Assembly (NCBI GenBank): GCA_964476585.1
Contig: CAYZBF010000013.1
Location: 1 to 55,140, forward strand
DNA from: CAYZBF01 sp964476585
Lineage (GTDB): Bacteria > Hydrothermota > UBA3072
DNA: 55,140 nucleotides
Direction: 5' to 3'
Part shown: one piece after another, positions 1 through 7,730 of the stretch
How positions within the stretch are numbered: the stretch's first letter is position 1
How the letters are laid out: each line of letters begins with the position of its first letter
Notes under the pieces: generated by a model
Databases searched by the model: none
Seen by the model: the letters and a program-made list of their open reading frames with translations, nothing else
What the model was told of the DNA's origin: nothing
Position numbers and translations under genes: made by a program

Positions 1-702
1 TACAGTCTGTTGCGCCACATTCATTACAATTGGGTCAATGCAAGGCACAATGATCCTGGATTCATACTGCGCAACTTTCTTAGATACTGGTTTCAAAATA
101 TTCATAGCGGCAATAGTCCCTATTTCATCCATTGGCCATATACCAGGAACATAAAGGATTGGTTTACCCATCTCCGTTGCCCTACCAACTGCTTCTTCAA
201 GTGCGTCTAGGCCAGGAATCCTGCGCAGAAAGATTTCTTTTCCTTTCCTTGCAATTAGAATAAAGTAAACAATTAATCCAAGGTATATCAGGACCATTAT
301 AAGAATATTAACTTCATTCTTCTTAAACCATTGTGGATAAGCGACCACAGGTGGTGATAGTTCACTAAATTTTGAAACAAAACCTTCAGGACTTAAAGAC
401 CTAATTTGGTATTGATACTCTACATTATTTTCGATATTTAATTCATCAGTATATTCTGTTTTATTCATGGGTGCATACCCAGCAAGGTGTAAGGCTTCTT
501 CCTTTGACTTCCTGAATATCTGATAGCCTTCTATACTTGAAAGATCCTCCGGGAGATTCCACCTTAAAGTAATGCTCTCTCCCCTGTCATTTGGTGTATC
601 TATTGCCTTCAGATTGGTGGGTGGGCTTAAAGAAAGAGAATCCGTTGTAGCGACAACGGTTGTAGGAATTTGAGCAAATATATAAAGCAGCCCTATCCAC
701 AT
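1..702 (-). CDS. FN3 / DUF6754-like membrane protein, 3' end cut by the window edge
   Basis: The minus strand is open from the edge to an ATG at 702 (another ATG lies at 711). The product starts with a hydrophobic signal-like stretch (MWIGLLYIFAQ). A fibronectin type III-like module of about 90 residues follows, with typical strands such as SITLRWNLP and YQYQIRSLSPEG. Next comes one transmembrane segment (ILIMVLIYLGLIVYFILI) and a cytosolic part with GLDALEEAVGRATEMGKPIL, which resembles the DUF6754 family as I remember it. I chose the start at 702 because the -10 box ends 7 nt before it, and the ATG at 711 overlaps that box. No enzymatic function can be assigned. Confidence 0.6.
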   Translation of the reverse strand, partial: MWIGLLYIFAQIPTTVVATTDSLSLSPPTNLKAIDTPNDRGESITLRWNLPEDLSSIEGYQIFRKSKEEALHLAGYAPMNKTEYTDELNIENNVEYQYQIRSLSPEGFVSKFSELSPPVVAYPQWFKKNEVNILIMVLIYLGLIVYFILIARKGKEIFLRRIPGLDALEEAVGRATEMGKPILYVPGIWPMDEIGTIAAMNILKPVSKKVAQYESRIIVPCIDPIVMNVAQQTV

Positions 703-709
703 AACAATC

Positions 710-739
710 ATTTTATAACCAAAAATTTCCGTTTGTCAA
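710..739 (-). promoter_or_regulatory. Promoter of the DUF6754-like gene, leaderless type
   Basis: Read on the minus strand, a perfect TTGACA (739-734) is followed by 18 bp and TAAAAT (715-710). An alternative TATAAA sits at 717-712 with a 16-bp spacer. The ATG at 702 is 7 nt past TAAAAT, so transcription should begin at or next to the start codon. There is no Shine-Dalgarno sequence. Confidence 0.5.
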
Positions 740-871
740 GGATTTTTCCATTAGTTAAAGTATATCAGATGTGTCACTTCACCTCAAAGTGAATAATAAT
801 TTTTCAATTTTCATTTTTCAATTTGCGTTCTTCAATGGCTGTATCTATACAGTTAAATACCTATCCCTCCC

Positions 872-899
872 TTGACTATTCAAAATGGTCTTTTAATAT
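872..899 (+). promoter_or_regulatory. Promoter upstream of the MBL-fold/mnmG genes
   Basis: TTGACT (872-877), a 16-bp spacer and TAATAT (894-899) predict a start near 906. That leaves a leader of about 37 nt carrying a Shine-Dalgarno AAGGGGG just before the ATG at 944. The boxes and spacing match the promoter in front of the tRNA-Ser genes at 34036. Confidence 0.5.
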
Positions 900-943
900 T
901 GAAATACTAAAAATTTATAGGAATCATATAAAAAGGGGGATTT

Positions 944-1579
944 ATGGAAATAAAAATTAAAAATCTTCTTTCAAAAATGGAGTGGTTAGGTCATGATACC
1001 TTTAAGATGACCGATGCTATTGTCATTTATACAGATCCATATCAATTAGAAGGCGAACTTCCTAAGGCTGATCTCATTCTTATAACCCATGCCCATTTTG
1101 ACCATCTGTCATTGGAAGACATTGAGAAAATCAAAAAGGATGATACAGCAATCGTTGGACCTCCAGACTGCTTTGAAAAATGTCCTGATCTTACACCGAT
1201 TAATGTGGGAGAGGAAAAGATAGTTAAAGGGATAAAAATCGAAGCCGTTCCTGCGTATAATATTGATAAGGACTTCCATCCAAAGGAAAATAATTGGTTA
1301 GGATATATATTTACTGTGGACGATGTCAAGATTTATCTTGCAGGCGACACTGATAATATACCTGAAATGGTAGATTTTAAGTGTGATATTGCCTTCCTCC
1401 CAGTATCTGGAACCTATGTTATGACGGCTGATGAGGCTGTAGATGCTGCACTGAGTATAAACCCGAAGGTGGCTGTTCCTATGCATTACGGAACGATAGT
1501 CGGCTCAAGTTCTGACGCCGAGAAATTTAAAGAGGCCTTAGAAGGGAAAATAGAGGTTCATATATTTGAAAAGGTGTGA
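944..1579 (+). CDS. Metallo-beta-lactamase-fold hydrolase, UPF0173/UlaG-like
   Basis: The 211-residue protein has the metal-binding motif HAHFDH at residues 49-54. Later it has AGDTDNIPEM and a C-terminal PMHYG, which supply the usual further Asp and His ligands. Length and layout (WLGHDTF start, short loop after the HxHxDH motif) fit the small UPF0173/UlaG-like branch of the beta-lactamase superfamily, whose substrates are mostly unknown. The ATG follows a clear purine-rich Shine-Dalgarno. The stop overlaps the mnmG start by 14 bp, so the two are translationally coupled, but no biochemical link to tRNA modification is visible. Confidence 0.85.
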   Translation: MEIKIKNLLSKMEWLGHDTFKMTDAIVIYTDPYQLEGELPKADLILITHAHFDHLSLEDIEKIKKDDTAIVGPPDCFEKCPDLTPINVGEEKIVKGIKIEAVPAYNIDKDFHPKENNWLGYIFTVDDVKIYLAGDTDNIPEMVDFKCDIAFLPVSGTYVMTADEAVDAALSINPKVAVPMHYGTIVGSSSDAEKFKEALEGKIEVHIFEKV

Positions 1580-3380
1580 CATAATCGTAGTCGGCGGAGG
1601 CCATGCGGGATGTGAAGCAGCTCTCGTAGCGAGAAGAAGGGGTTTTAATACTCTCTTAATAACTATGAATAGTGACATGATAGGGCAGATGTCCTGCAAT
1701 CCATCTATTGGAGGGCTCGCAAAATCTCACCTTGTTTACGAAGTAGATGCTCTTGGAGGAGAGATTGGCTATAACACAGATAAAACAGGTATACAATTCA
1801 AGATGCTAAACACCAAGAAAGGTCCTGCGATTTGGTCTCTTAGAGCACAATCCGACCGCAAACTTTATAGACAAAGATTAAAAGAAGTCATAGAGAATGA
1901 AGTCACAGTAAAAGAGGATACTGTTACGGAATTAATACTCGAGGGCAAAAGTATTAAGGGAGTGAAGACCGATAAGAAGATGGAATACTATGCAGATGCG
2001 GTAATTCTAACTACCGGAACATTCCTATCCGGACTTATCCATATTGGTCTTGATTCATCCCCAGGAGGGAGAATAGGGGAACCTCCCTCAACCGAACTTT
2101 CCAAATCTTTAATAAAATCTGGGCTTCGCCTTGGGCGATTAAAAACAGGGACATCTGCGCGGGTGGATGAAAAAACAATAAACTTCAAGGCGATGAAACT
2201 CCAACCTGGCGATGAATACCCCAGACATTTCTCCCATAGAACAAAAGAAATTAACCCACCAAATGTCCCCTGCTACCTTACTGAGACAAACGAAAAAACA
2301 CATCAGATTATAAGGGATAATCTCGATCAATCTCCTCTGGTTCAAGGAAAAATAACTGGCATAGAACCGAGATATTGCCCATCACTTGAGACAAAAATCC
2401 TGAAGTTCCCAGAGAAAAAACACCACCATGTATTTGTTGAACCCGATGGCCTTGAAACACCTTTAGTTTATCTCAACGGCGTATCATCTTCTCTACCCTT
2501 CGAAGTGCAATTGGAATTTCTTCGAACGATTCCCGGGCTGGAAGAGGTTCGCATCTTAAAGTGCGGTTATGCAGTTGAGTATGACTTTGTAGACCCCACC
2601 CAGTTAAAGCATTCACTGGAGTTAAAAGAGATTGAGGGACTGTTTCTCGCCGGACAGATAAACGGAACATCTGGTTATGAGGAAGCAGCGGCCCAAGGTA
2701 TAATGGCAGGGATAAATGCTACATTGAAACTAGAAGAAAAAGAGCCTTTAATCTTCAGAAGGGATCAGGCTTATATTGGCATTTTGATAGATGATTTAAC
2801 TCTAAAGGGAACAGATGAACCCTACAGAATGTTTACTTCAAGAGCGGAATATCGGCTGCTGCTTCGCCAGGATAACGCAGATCTTCGGCTAATGGAGTAT
2901 GGATATGAACTTGGCCTTATTGATAAAGAAAGCTACGCCAGGCTTCAGGAGAAGAGAAAAAAAATCAAAGAGGCAGAAGAACTCTTTAAAAAGACGATGA
3001 TTACACAATCAAAGCTTCCCGAATTATCATCGGCGATCAGTGCATTCAATCTACTAAAGAGGGAAGAGTATAATATAAAAACCATAGAGGAACTTCTCAA
3101 GATAGAATTTGAGCCCGAGATACAGGAAGCAATTTCGATAGACATCCGTTATGATGGATATATACAGAGGGCAATGCGCAAGATAGAGGAACTCAAGAAA
3201 ATGGAGAACAAACGAATCCCTGAGGATATTAACTACCCCGAGTTACAGAGTATAAGCACTGAAGCAAGAGAAAAACTGGATAAGGTTCGCCCCGAAACCC
3301 TTGGTCAGGCTTCACGTATATCAGGGGTTAAGCCTACTGATCTACAATCACTTATGGCATATCTACGGAGGAAAAATTAA
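1566..3380 (+). CDS. mnmG: tRNA uridine-5-carboxymethylaminomethyl modification enzyme MnmG (GidA)
   Basis: This FAD protein works with the GTPase MnmE to place carboxymethylaminomethyl groups on U34 of certain tRNAs. The 604-residue product has the dinucleotide-binding GGGHAG at residues 10-15, the family signature SCNPSIGG with Cys44, the GQINGTSGYEEAAAQG block, and the C-terminal SRISGVKPTDLQSLM segment that contacts MnmE/tRNA. Length is normal for the family. The start is a TTG inside the end of the upstream MBL gene, and no better in-frame start precedes GGGHAG. mnmE is not in the window. The stop overlaps the next ATG by one base. Confidence 0.95.
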   Translation: MKRCDIIVVGGGHAGCEAALVARRRGFNTLLITMNSDMIGQMSCNPSIGGLAKSHLVYEVDALGGEIGYNTDKTGIQFKMLNTKKGPAIWSLRAQSDRKLYRQRLKEVIENEVTVKEDTVTELILEGKSIKGVKTDKKMEYYADAVILTTGTFLSGLIHIGLDSSPGGRIGEPPSTELSKSLIKSGLRLGRLKTGTSARVDEKTINFKAMKLQPGDEYPRHFSHRTKEINPPNVPCYLTETNEKTHQIIRDNLDQSPLVQGKITGIEPRYCPSLETKILKFPEKKHHHVFVEPDGLETPLVYLNGVSSSLPFEVQLEFLRTIPGLEEVRILKCGYAVEYDFVDPTQLKHSLELKEIEGLFLAGQINGTSGYEEAAAQGIMAGINATLKLEEKEPLIFRRDQAYIGILIDDLTLKGTDEPYRMFTSRAEYRLLLRQDNADLRLMEYGYELGLIDKESYARLQEKRKKIKEAEELFKKTMITQSKLPELSSAISAFNLLKREEYNIKTIEELLKIEFEPEIQEAISIDIRYDGYIQRAMRKIEELKKMENKRIPEDINYPELQSISTEAREKLDKVRPETLGQASRISGVKPTDLQSLMAYLRRKN

Positions 3381-4378
3381 TGCTCAATATTGTCTGGAAT
3401 AAAAAGAGAGTAGAAGAAAAGTATGGGAAAGAAGGTGTAAAAAGTATCAGTAAAGCACTCAACAAAATAAAGAAGGCAGAGATTATTGATACTACACCAG
3501 AGGATTTATCAGACATAGTCTGTGATTCAGAAAAATTAGATAGTTTTCTCATAGTTGGCAGCCACAAACTATTTCCTTTTTATGAGGTGGATAATCCAAC
3601 GACGGATGGAGATCGTATTGTATGGACAGACAACTTTTACGGATCTACAGATGATGACCCTTTGCTTCCCGAGAGAGCCATTGGCAGACTGCCAGATGGC
3701 GGAAACCTTGATTTTCTCATAAAACAGATCAAAAAAATCGGGAAAACAAAGAATAAATGTGGTCCAAGAGAAAACACGTTTGGACTCAGCGCAGCAGTCT
3801 GGGAGGATGCATCAAGAAACATCTATAGAATTATATCTGATAAGGAACTACTCCTATCACCTCCGGAAACTACAGACACAATAGAAATAGATAAAAATAC
3901 AAGAATGCTCTATTTCAACCTTCATGGTTCAGATAAGACAAATAAATGGTATGGTCAGGGAAGCGGTAGATATCCTGTAGCTTTATCTCCAGTGAATATC
4001 ACGAAACTCAGAGATGCAGTAGTATACACTGAAGCGTGTTATGGAGCATATACCATAGATAAAGAAATCTCTGAATCCCTTGCTTTGACATTTCTTGAGA
4101 AGGGAACAAAGTGTTTCGTTGGCTCGACTACCGTAGCCTATGGACCCCGGGTCCCTCCACCAACCGAAGCTGACCTCTTGGCGAGCTTCTTTTTCCATGA
4201 AATACTAAAGGGAAATAAATTTGGATTTGCTTTGCTCAATGCAAAGCATGAATTCTTCAAGAAAATGATTGACGAACAGGGTTTCCTCGATGGGAATGAC
4301 AAAAAGACACTGCTCCAGTTTGTCCTTTATGGAAACCCTGAGGATAGGATAATCAATGAAAAATGTTCACCCCATTAG
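3380..4378 (+). CDS. Cytosolic gingipain-like (clan CD, C25-type) cysteine peptidase
   Basis: The 332-residue protein matches the caspase/gingipain fold by pattern. It has LPERAIGRLP, the strand-end histidine motif FNLHGSD with His182, then about 38 residues later VVYTEACYGAY with Cys220. It ends with the C25-type tail of FVGSTTVAYGP, LLASFFFHEIL and LYGNPEDRI. There is no signal peptide, propeptide or secretion domain, whereas classical C25 peptidases are secreted, so this one should act in the cytoplasm. The ATG overlaps the mnmG stop (TAATG). The last five codons (KCSPH plus stop) lie inside a 42-bp repeat that recurs at 27278, so the C-terminus has been rewritten by a repeat. Specificity is unknown. 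Confidence 0.7.
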   Translation: MLNIVWNKKRVEEKYGKEGVKSISKALNKIKKAEIIDTTPEDLSDIVCDSEKLDSFLIVGSHKLFPFYEVDNPTTDGDRIVWTDNFYGSTDDDPLLPERAIGRLPDGGNLDFLIKQIKKIGKTKNKCGPRENTFGLSAAVWEDASRNIYRIISDKELLLSPPETTDTIEIDKNTRMLYFNLHGSDKTNKWYGQGSGRYPVALSPVNITKLRDAVVYTEACYGAYTIDKEISESLALTFLEKGTKCFVGSTTVAYGPRVPPPTEADLLASFFFHEILKGNKFGFALLNAKHEFFKKMIDEQGFLDGNDKKTLLQFVLYGNPEDRIINEKCSPH

Positions 4379-4401
4379 ATAATTTCATATCTAACGGGGC
4401 A
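4360..4401. repeat. 42-bp hairpin repeat, copy a
   Basis: This 42-bp string is identical to 27278-27319. It forms a hairpin with stem CCCCATTAGATA / TATCTAACGGGG (one mismatch) around a six-base loop, flanked by TTCA and CARG. It supplies the stop codon of the gingipain-like gene. No run of T follows, so it does not look like a standard intrinsic terminator. Confidence 0.8.
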
Positions 4402-4427
4402 AGAAGTGCAAAATGAAAAATTAGATG

Positions 4428-4801
4428 TTGTCCCAAAGTTGTATGATGAGTAATTTAATAAAAAGTTGTTTTATGCTCGGTAATATTATTCAGAAATCGC
4501 AGTCGATTTCCCCTGCTCGCCCCGTGAAATACTTCAGAGGAGTAATATGCATATTATTTCATGGGGCGAGGAAATCGCTGCTCCCGCTCTCACTCCTGCC
4601 CCATGGAATAGAAGAATATCTTGAAAGTTTATCTATTCCACGGGGTGAACTCTTTATGATTTCCAAAGGAAATCATAAATCCATGCCCGCTCAAGTTCCG
4701 AGAGGGTTTCTGAATAACATCACCTCGCATTTATTCCAGAAATTAATTGGCAAATTTATTAAATTTCCAAATAAAGATAAATCATACAACTTTGGGACAA
4801 A
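4428..4801. mobile_element. Nested-hairpin element, copy 1 (374 bp, complete)
   Basis: The element is bounded by 19-bp perfect inverted repeats (4428-4446 and 4783-4801, reading TTGTCCCAAAGTTGTATGA inward). A second inner stem pairs 4479-4496 with 4707-4724. Inside are three hairpins: A at 4505-4576 (base CGATTTCC/GGAAATCG), B at about 4598-4645 (CCCCATGGAATAGA/TCTATTCCACGGGG), and C with a perfect 12-bp stem (4653-4664 with 4668-4679). AAAAATTA occurs at 4416-4423 and again at 4806-4813, each 4 nt from the inverted repeat, and may be an 8-bp target duplication. An open frame of about 130 codons crosses it but follows the repeats, so I do not call it a gene. Confidence 0.75.
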
Positions 4802-4905
4802 GCCAAAAATTAAATAAGAACGGAGACTAAAGGTTCGATAATAAAAATTATAAAAATTGTTTATTAATCGGATTGTATCGCAATTTTAATAAATACTAAT
4901 TAACT

Positions 4906-4926
4906 GATTCCTTTGTAAAAGGAATC
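4906..4926 (+). other. Small perfect hairpin just upstream of a Shine-Dalgarno
   Basis: GATTCCTTT (4906-4914) pairs perfectly with AAAGGAATC (4918-4926) around a 3-nt loop. It ends 6 nt before the GGGAGG that serves the ATG at 4943. It could influence translation of the small protein or be chance; there is no T-run for a terminator. Confidence 0.3.
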
Positions 4927-4942
4927 AATATTGGGAGGTATA

Positions 4943-5218
4943 ATGGATAGAAAACAAATAAGAGAAATCGCGACTGGTGCCATTTCGAAACATTATCCAG
5001 AGATGTCGGGTATAGAGCCGGACATAGAAATGATGGATACTGGAATTGGCACTTCAACCTTTGCAAAGGTAGGAATCCCTCCTAAAGTGGGAAAGAAAAT
5101 CTGGGTGGCAACTTTCCAAAAAGAAGAAATCACTGAAGAAGGGTTATCAATCAATAGGATTACCAGGGTTACTCTTGACGAGTCGGGGAAGGTAATTAAG
5201 ATCTCGGAATCAAAGTAG
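4943..5218 (+). CDS. Small PepSY-like protein of unknown function
   Basis: I choose the ATG at 4943 because GGGAGG lies just ahead of it (a TTG at 4931 would overlap that site). The 91-residue product (MDRKQIREIATG...) is soluble. Its alternating strands and C-terminal RVTLDESGKVIKISESK resemble the PepSY fold, a small domain often found in inhibitory or sensing proteins. That assignment rests on pattern only. The stop codon is directly followed by the ATG of the prepilin peptidase gene (TAGATG), so the two are probably cotranslated. Confidence 0.6.
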   Translation: MDRKQIREIATGAISKHYPEMSGIEPDIEMMDTGIGTSTFAKVGIPPKVGKKIWVATFQKEEITEEGLSINRITRVTLDESGKVIKISESK

Positions 5219-5968
5219 ATGTTAGCGTTGTTTTTCTTCCTATTGGGTGCTGCAATCGGAAGTTTCCTTAATGTGGTTATTTATAGATTCCCTAAAGAGG
5301 AATCCCTCATAAGGCCTCCATCGCATTGCCCAGAGTGTGGAAAAAGTGTTAGATGGTATGACAATATACCAATAGTAAGTTATATCATACTTAAAGGTCA
5401 GTGCCGAGATTGTGGTGCTTCGATTCCGATTAGATACCTTATAGTGGAATCTATTACTGCTTTTGTTTACCTTTATGCATACATTCGTTTTGGTATTTCA
5501 TTAGAACTATTGACATTTCTTACCTTCGTAACCCTCCTTATCCCAATATTCTTTATTGACTTAAAAGAAATGCTAATCCCTGATACCTTAAGTATATCGG
5601 GAATAATTATAGGATTCGCACTCGCTATATTCCGTGGAAGATTGGTAATTTCTACAATAGGAGCAGCGGTTGGAGCTATCTTTATCCTCATCATTATTTA
5701 CCTTGGGAAAGCTGTATACAAAAGGGACGTTATGGGGTTTGGGGATGTCAAACTATCCGCAATGATAGGTGCCTTTGTTGGTTGGGCTAATTTCCTGTTA
5801 ACTATCCTGATAAGTTCCCTTTTAGGTTCCATCTACGGAATTATCCAGATAAAAAAAGGAAAATCTTCGATGAAATCCGTTATACCTTATGGACCATTCC
5901 TTGCCATTGGTGGATTTATAACCTTTCTTTTTGGACAATGGGTAATAGTAAAATTCTTCCTGCACTAA
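5219..5968 (+). CDS. pilD: Prepilin peptidase / N-methyltransferase (type IV pilin or type II secretion)
   Basis: This inner-membrane aspartic peptidase cleaves leader peptides of type IV pilin-like proteins and N-methylates the new N-terminus. The 249-residue product starts with a membrane segment (GSFLNVVIYRFP). Next is the cytosolic zinc/methyltransferase domain with two Cys pairs (CPECGKSVRWYDNIP and CRDCGASIPIRY). Further membrane segments hold the two catalytic Asp, in FIDLKEMLIPD and GFGDVKLSAMIG. Length and order are standard for the A24 family. No pilin or secretion genes lie in the window. Confidence 0.93.
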   Translation: MLALFFFLLGAAIGSFLNVVIYRFPKEESLIRPPSHCPECGKSVRWYDNIPIVSYIILKGQCRDCGASIPIRYLIVESITAFVYLYAYIRFGISLELLTFLTFVTLLIPIFFIDLKEMLIPDTLSISGIIIGFALAIFRGRLVISTIGAAVGAIFILIIIYLGKAVYKRDVMGFGDVKLSAMIGAFVGWANFLLTILISSLLGSIYGIIQIKKGKSSMKSVIPYGPFLAIGGFITFLFGQWVIVKFFLH

Positions 5969-6453
5969 CAACCATCTTCTTCGGTTTAATCTACCGAGAT
6001 CCCAAACGATGCGAGATGATGACGAAGAAGATAGAAGGCCTCGCTCCTATAGATGTAGAGAGTGAGGAGATACCCTTTGATTTTACCGATTATTATGATG
6101 AAGAATTGGGCTCAGAATTAAAAAGGAAATGGGTTTCGATTGATAAGAAAATTCCTGAGAATGAACTAGTGCCCCTTAAGCATACCTCTATTGAATGGGA
6201 GAGGGAGTTAGCAATTAATAACAAAAGAACGATTAATTGTGACCCCGGTGGAATATCAAGAAGTAGAGTGGTTCTGGTCACTACAAAGAATTATTCTCAC
6301 AGGATTTATCTTGGTAATGGGATATATGGTGAGGTAACACTTCTTTATAAGAACAAGCACTTTCAACCCTTAGAATGGACCTATCCTGATTACAGGAGTA
6401 ATACATTTATTAAGTTCGCTTTAAAGTGTAGGGAAAAGCTCAGGATATCTTGA
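5938..6453 (+). CDS. DUF4416 family protein
   Basis: The 171-residue protein begins MGNSKILPALTTIFFGLIYRD and continues with PFDFTDYYDEELGSELKRKW and VTTKNYSHRIYLGNGIYGEV. This pattern is typical of DUF4416, a conserved soluble family without known function. The ATG lies 31 bp inside the end of the prepilin peptidase gene, implying translational coupling. Motif spacing and length look complete. Confidence 0.75.
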   Translation: MGNSKILPALTTIFFGLIYRDPKRCEMMTKKIEGLAPIDVESEEIPFDFTDYYDEELGSELKRKWVSIDKKIPENELVPLKHTSIEWERELAINNKRTINCDPGGISRSRVVLVTTKNYSHRIYLGNGIYGEVTLLYKNKHFQPLEWTYPDYRSNTFIKFALKCREKLRIS

Positions 6454-6490
6454 TTTCACAACCCCCAAAAAATTAAATTTTGGACACAGA

Positions 6491-6607
6491 TTCACCCCGT
6501 GCAATAAACAATAAATAATAAAAGCTTACTAATATAGATAAATATTTCCCAAGGTTTAACCATGAAATCCCTAAGAAATATATTAGACATTTCTTTCACA
6601 GGGTGAA
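6491..6607. repeat. Long-range inverted repeat with the CACCCC-type arm
   Basis: TTCACCC at 6491-6497 pairs with GGGTGAA at 6601-6607, and flanking GTG/CAC nearly extends the stem. The arm resembles the TTCACCCC arm of the hairpins at 4360 and 27278, but the interior is a 100-bp AT-rich stretch. It occupies the gap between convergent genes. It may be a degraded member of the hairpin family. Confidence 0.35.
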
Positions 6608-6652
6608 CGCTGATTGATACAGATTATTTAATTAAAGGGAGTTGAGTGGTTC

Positions 6653-7231
6653 TTATCTTTGAATATTTATTTCTCTCTCCGAGACCCTATCACGAAGAAA
6701 CTTATCATGCGTTACCAGAATAATTGTTTCGTTAAAATCCTTCAATGCCTTTTCAAGTATTTCAACTGTTATGTAGTCAAGATGAGTTGTGGGCTCATCC
6801 AGAATCAATACATTTGGCTCACTCATTATCAGACAGACGAGTTTTATCTTCCTCTTCTGCCCCTCGCTAAGTTCACCGAGCCTTTTGTAGAAGTTATCCC
6901 CCTTCACCTTAAGACAACCCATTAATGTTCTTGCCCTCTGCCACTCGTCTTTTTGAAAAAGAAGAGAAACCTCTTTTTTATCATCCTCAGAATTCCACTT
7001 CTGAGGTAGATATCCTATAGTAGTCTGTCCGCCCCATATCACCTTCCCTGCATCAGGTGTTAATTTACTTTGAATAATTTCCAGTAGAGTAGTCTTGCCG
7101 GAACCATTGAATCCCAATAGCCCAATCCTATCACCTGAATAGATGGAAAATTCTACCTCTTCAAATAGATTATCCTTCATATCAGAATATGCAAAGGAAA
7201 CGTCACTGCCGCTTACAATCTTTTTATTCAT
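6653..7231 (-). CDS. Single-domain ABC-F-like ATPase
   Basis: The 192-residue protein is one complete ABC nucleotide-binding core. It has Walker A GFNGSGKTT, Q-loop region GYLPQKWN, signature LSEGQKRK, Walker B/D-loop VLILDEPTTHLDY and switch histidine VTHDKF. The short linker to the signature and the THLD D-loop are like ABC-F proteins (EttA/Uup type, ribosome-associated). Those proteins carry two such domains in about 500-650 residues, whereas here only one is present and no other half is nearby. No membrane partner gene is adjacent. The ATG has a good Shine-Dalgarno (GCAGGTAG). It could be a decayed or minimal ABC-F protein. Confidence 0.75.
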   Translation of the reverse strand: MNKKIVSGSDVSFAYSDMKDNLFEEVEFSIYSGDRIGLLGFNGSGKTTLLEIIQSKLTPDAGKVIWGGQTTIGYLPQKWNSEDDKKEVSLLFQKDEWQRARTLMGCLKVKGDNFYKRLGELSEGQKRKIKLVCLIMSEPNVLILDEPTTHLDYITVEILEKALKDFNETIILVTHDKFLRDRVSEREINIQR

Positions 7232-7638
7232 TTTTTATCTACCTGCAATAAATATTAAACATATAAATTCACTTTTTAAGACATCCTCTCTATTTAAATT
7301 TCTATAAATTTATGAAGATCCTCTAAATAGGTTCCCTGCATAAAAAACCTCCTGGCTGAAATTGATTATAAAAAGAATGGAAGGGAAGAGGGTATATGAT
7401 TAATTATTTCTCATCTAACCCCTCCCTCTGTGTGGAGAGAAATAAAGATGAAATCAAAAGATTTATTAATCATACTTTCTTAAAATATAAAATATTTTAG
7501 GGATGTCAATGAGGAATGCACTTAGCTTCAATGAAAAATAAAGAATCCCTACTTCCCAAACACTGTTTCTTTCCTGGTATCCTTTGTGTCTCTGCGTCCT
7601 TTACAAGAGAAGGGAGATAGGGAAAAGATACACAAAAC
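7232..7638. other. Intergenic stretch without a recognisable gene
   Basis: About 400 bp separate the minus-strand ABC gene from the promoter at 7639. I see AT-rich sequence, a weak pairing of CCTCTCTATTTAAA with TCCTCTAAATAGG (about 7287-7330), and two word-like strings shared with other gaps (CCTCCCTCTGTGTGGAGAG near 7420 and TGTCTCTGCGTCCTTTAC near 7587). No coding frame with a plausible start is seen. Confidence 0.5.
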
Positions 7639-7666
7639 TTGACTTTATCCCTTGCACATTTATACT
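7639..7666 (+). promoter_or_regulatory. Promoter of the uORF / beta-barrel gene, leaderless type
   Basis: TTGACT (7639-7644), a 16-bp spacer and TATACT (7661-7666) are followed after 7 nt by an ATG at 7674. The start point should therefore coincide with that ATG, as at other leaderless genes in this window. Confidence 0.55.
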
Positions 7667-7673
7667 AACTGAA

Positions 7674-7730
7674 ATGGTCACAATTAATAGTTCAATTGAA
7701 TCTACAGATTTGCCAGCACCGGGGGGATAA
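7674..7730 (+). CDS. Leaderless 18-residue upstream ORF (MVTINSSIESTDLPAPGG)
   Basis: The ATG sits 7 nt after a good -10 box and opens 18 codons ending in TAA, which is directly followed by the ATG of the beta-barrel gene (TAAATG). Its last codons (CCG GGG GGA) also provide the purine-rich GGGGGGA that would act as ribosome-binding site for the next gene. I infer a leader peptide that delivers ribosomes to the downstream start. The peptide itself resembles nothing I know. Confidence 0.4.
   Translation: MVTINSSIESTDLPAPGG

Noticed and set aside
4425..4817. A 130-codon open frame on the plus strand
   Set aside because: It is contained in the nested-hairpin element, has no Shine-Dalgarno or family resemblance, and its residues follow the palindromes. 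The matching frame is interrupted in copy 4.
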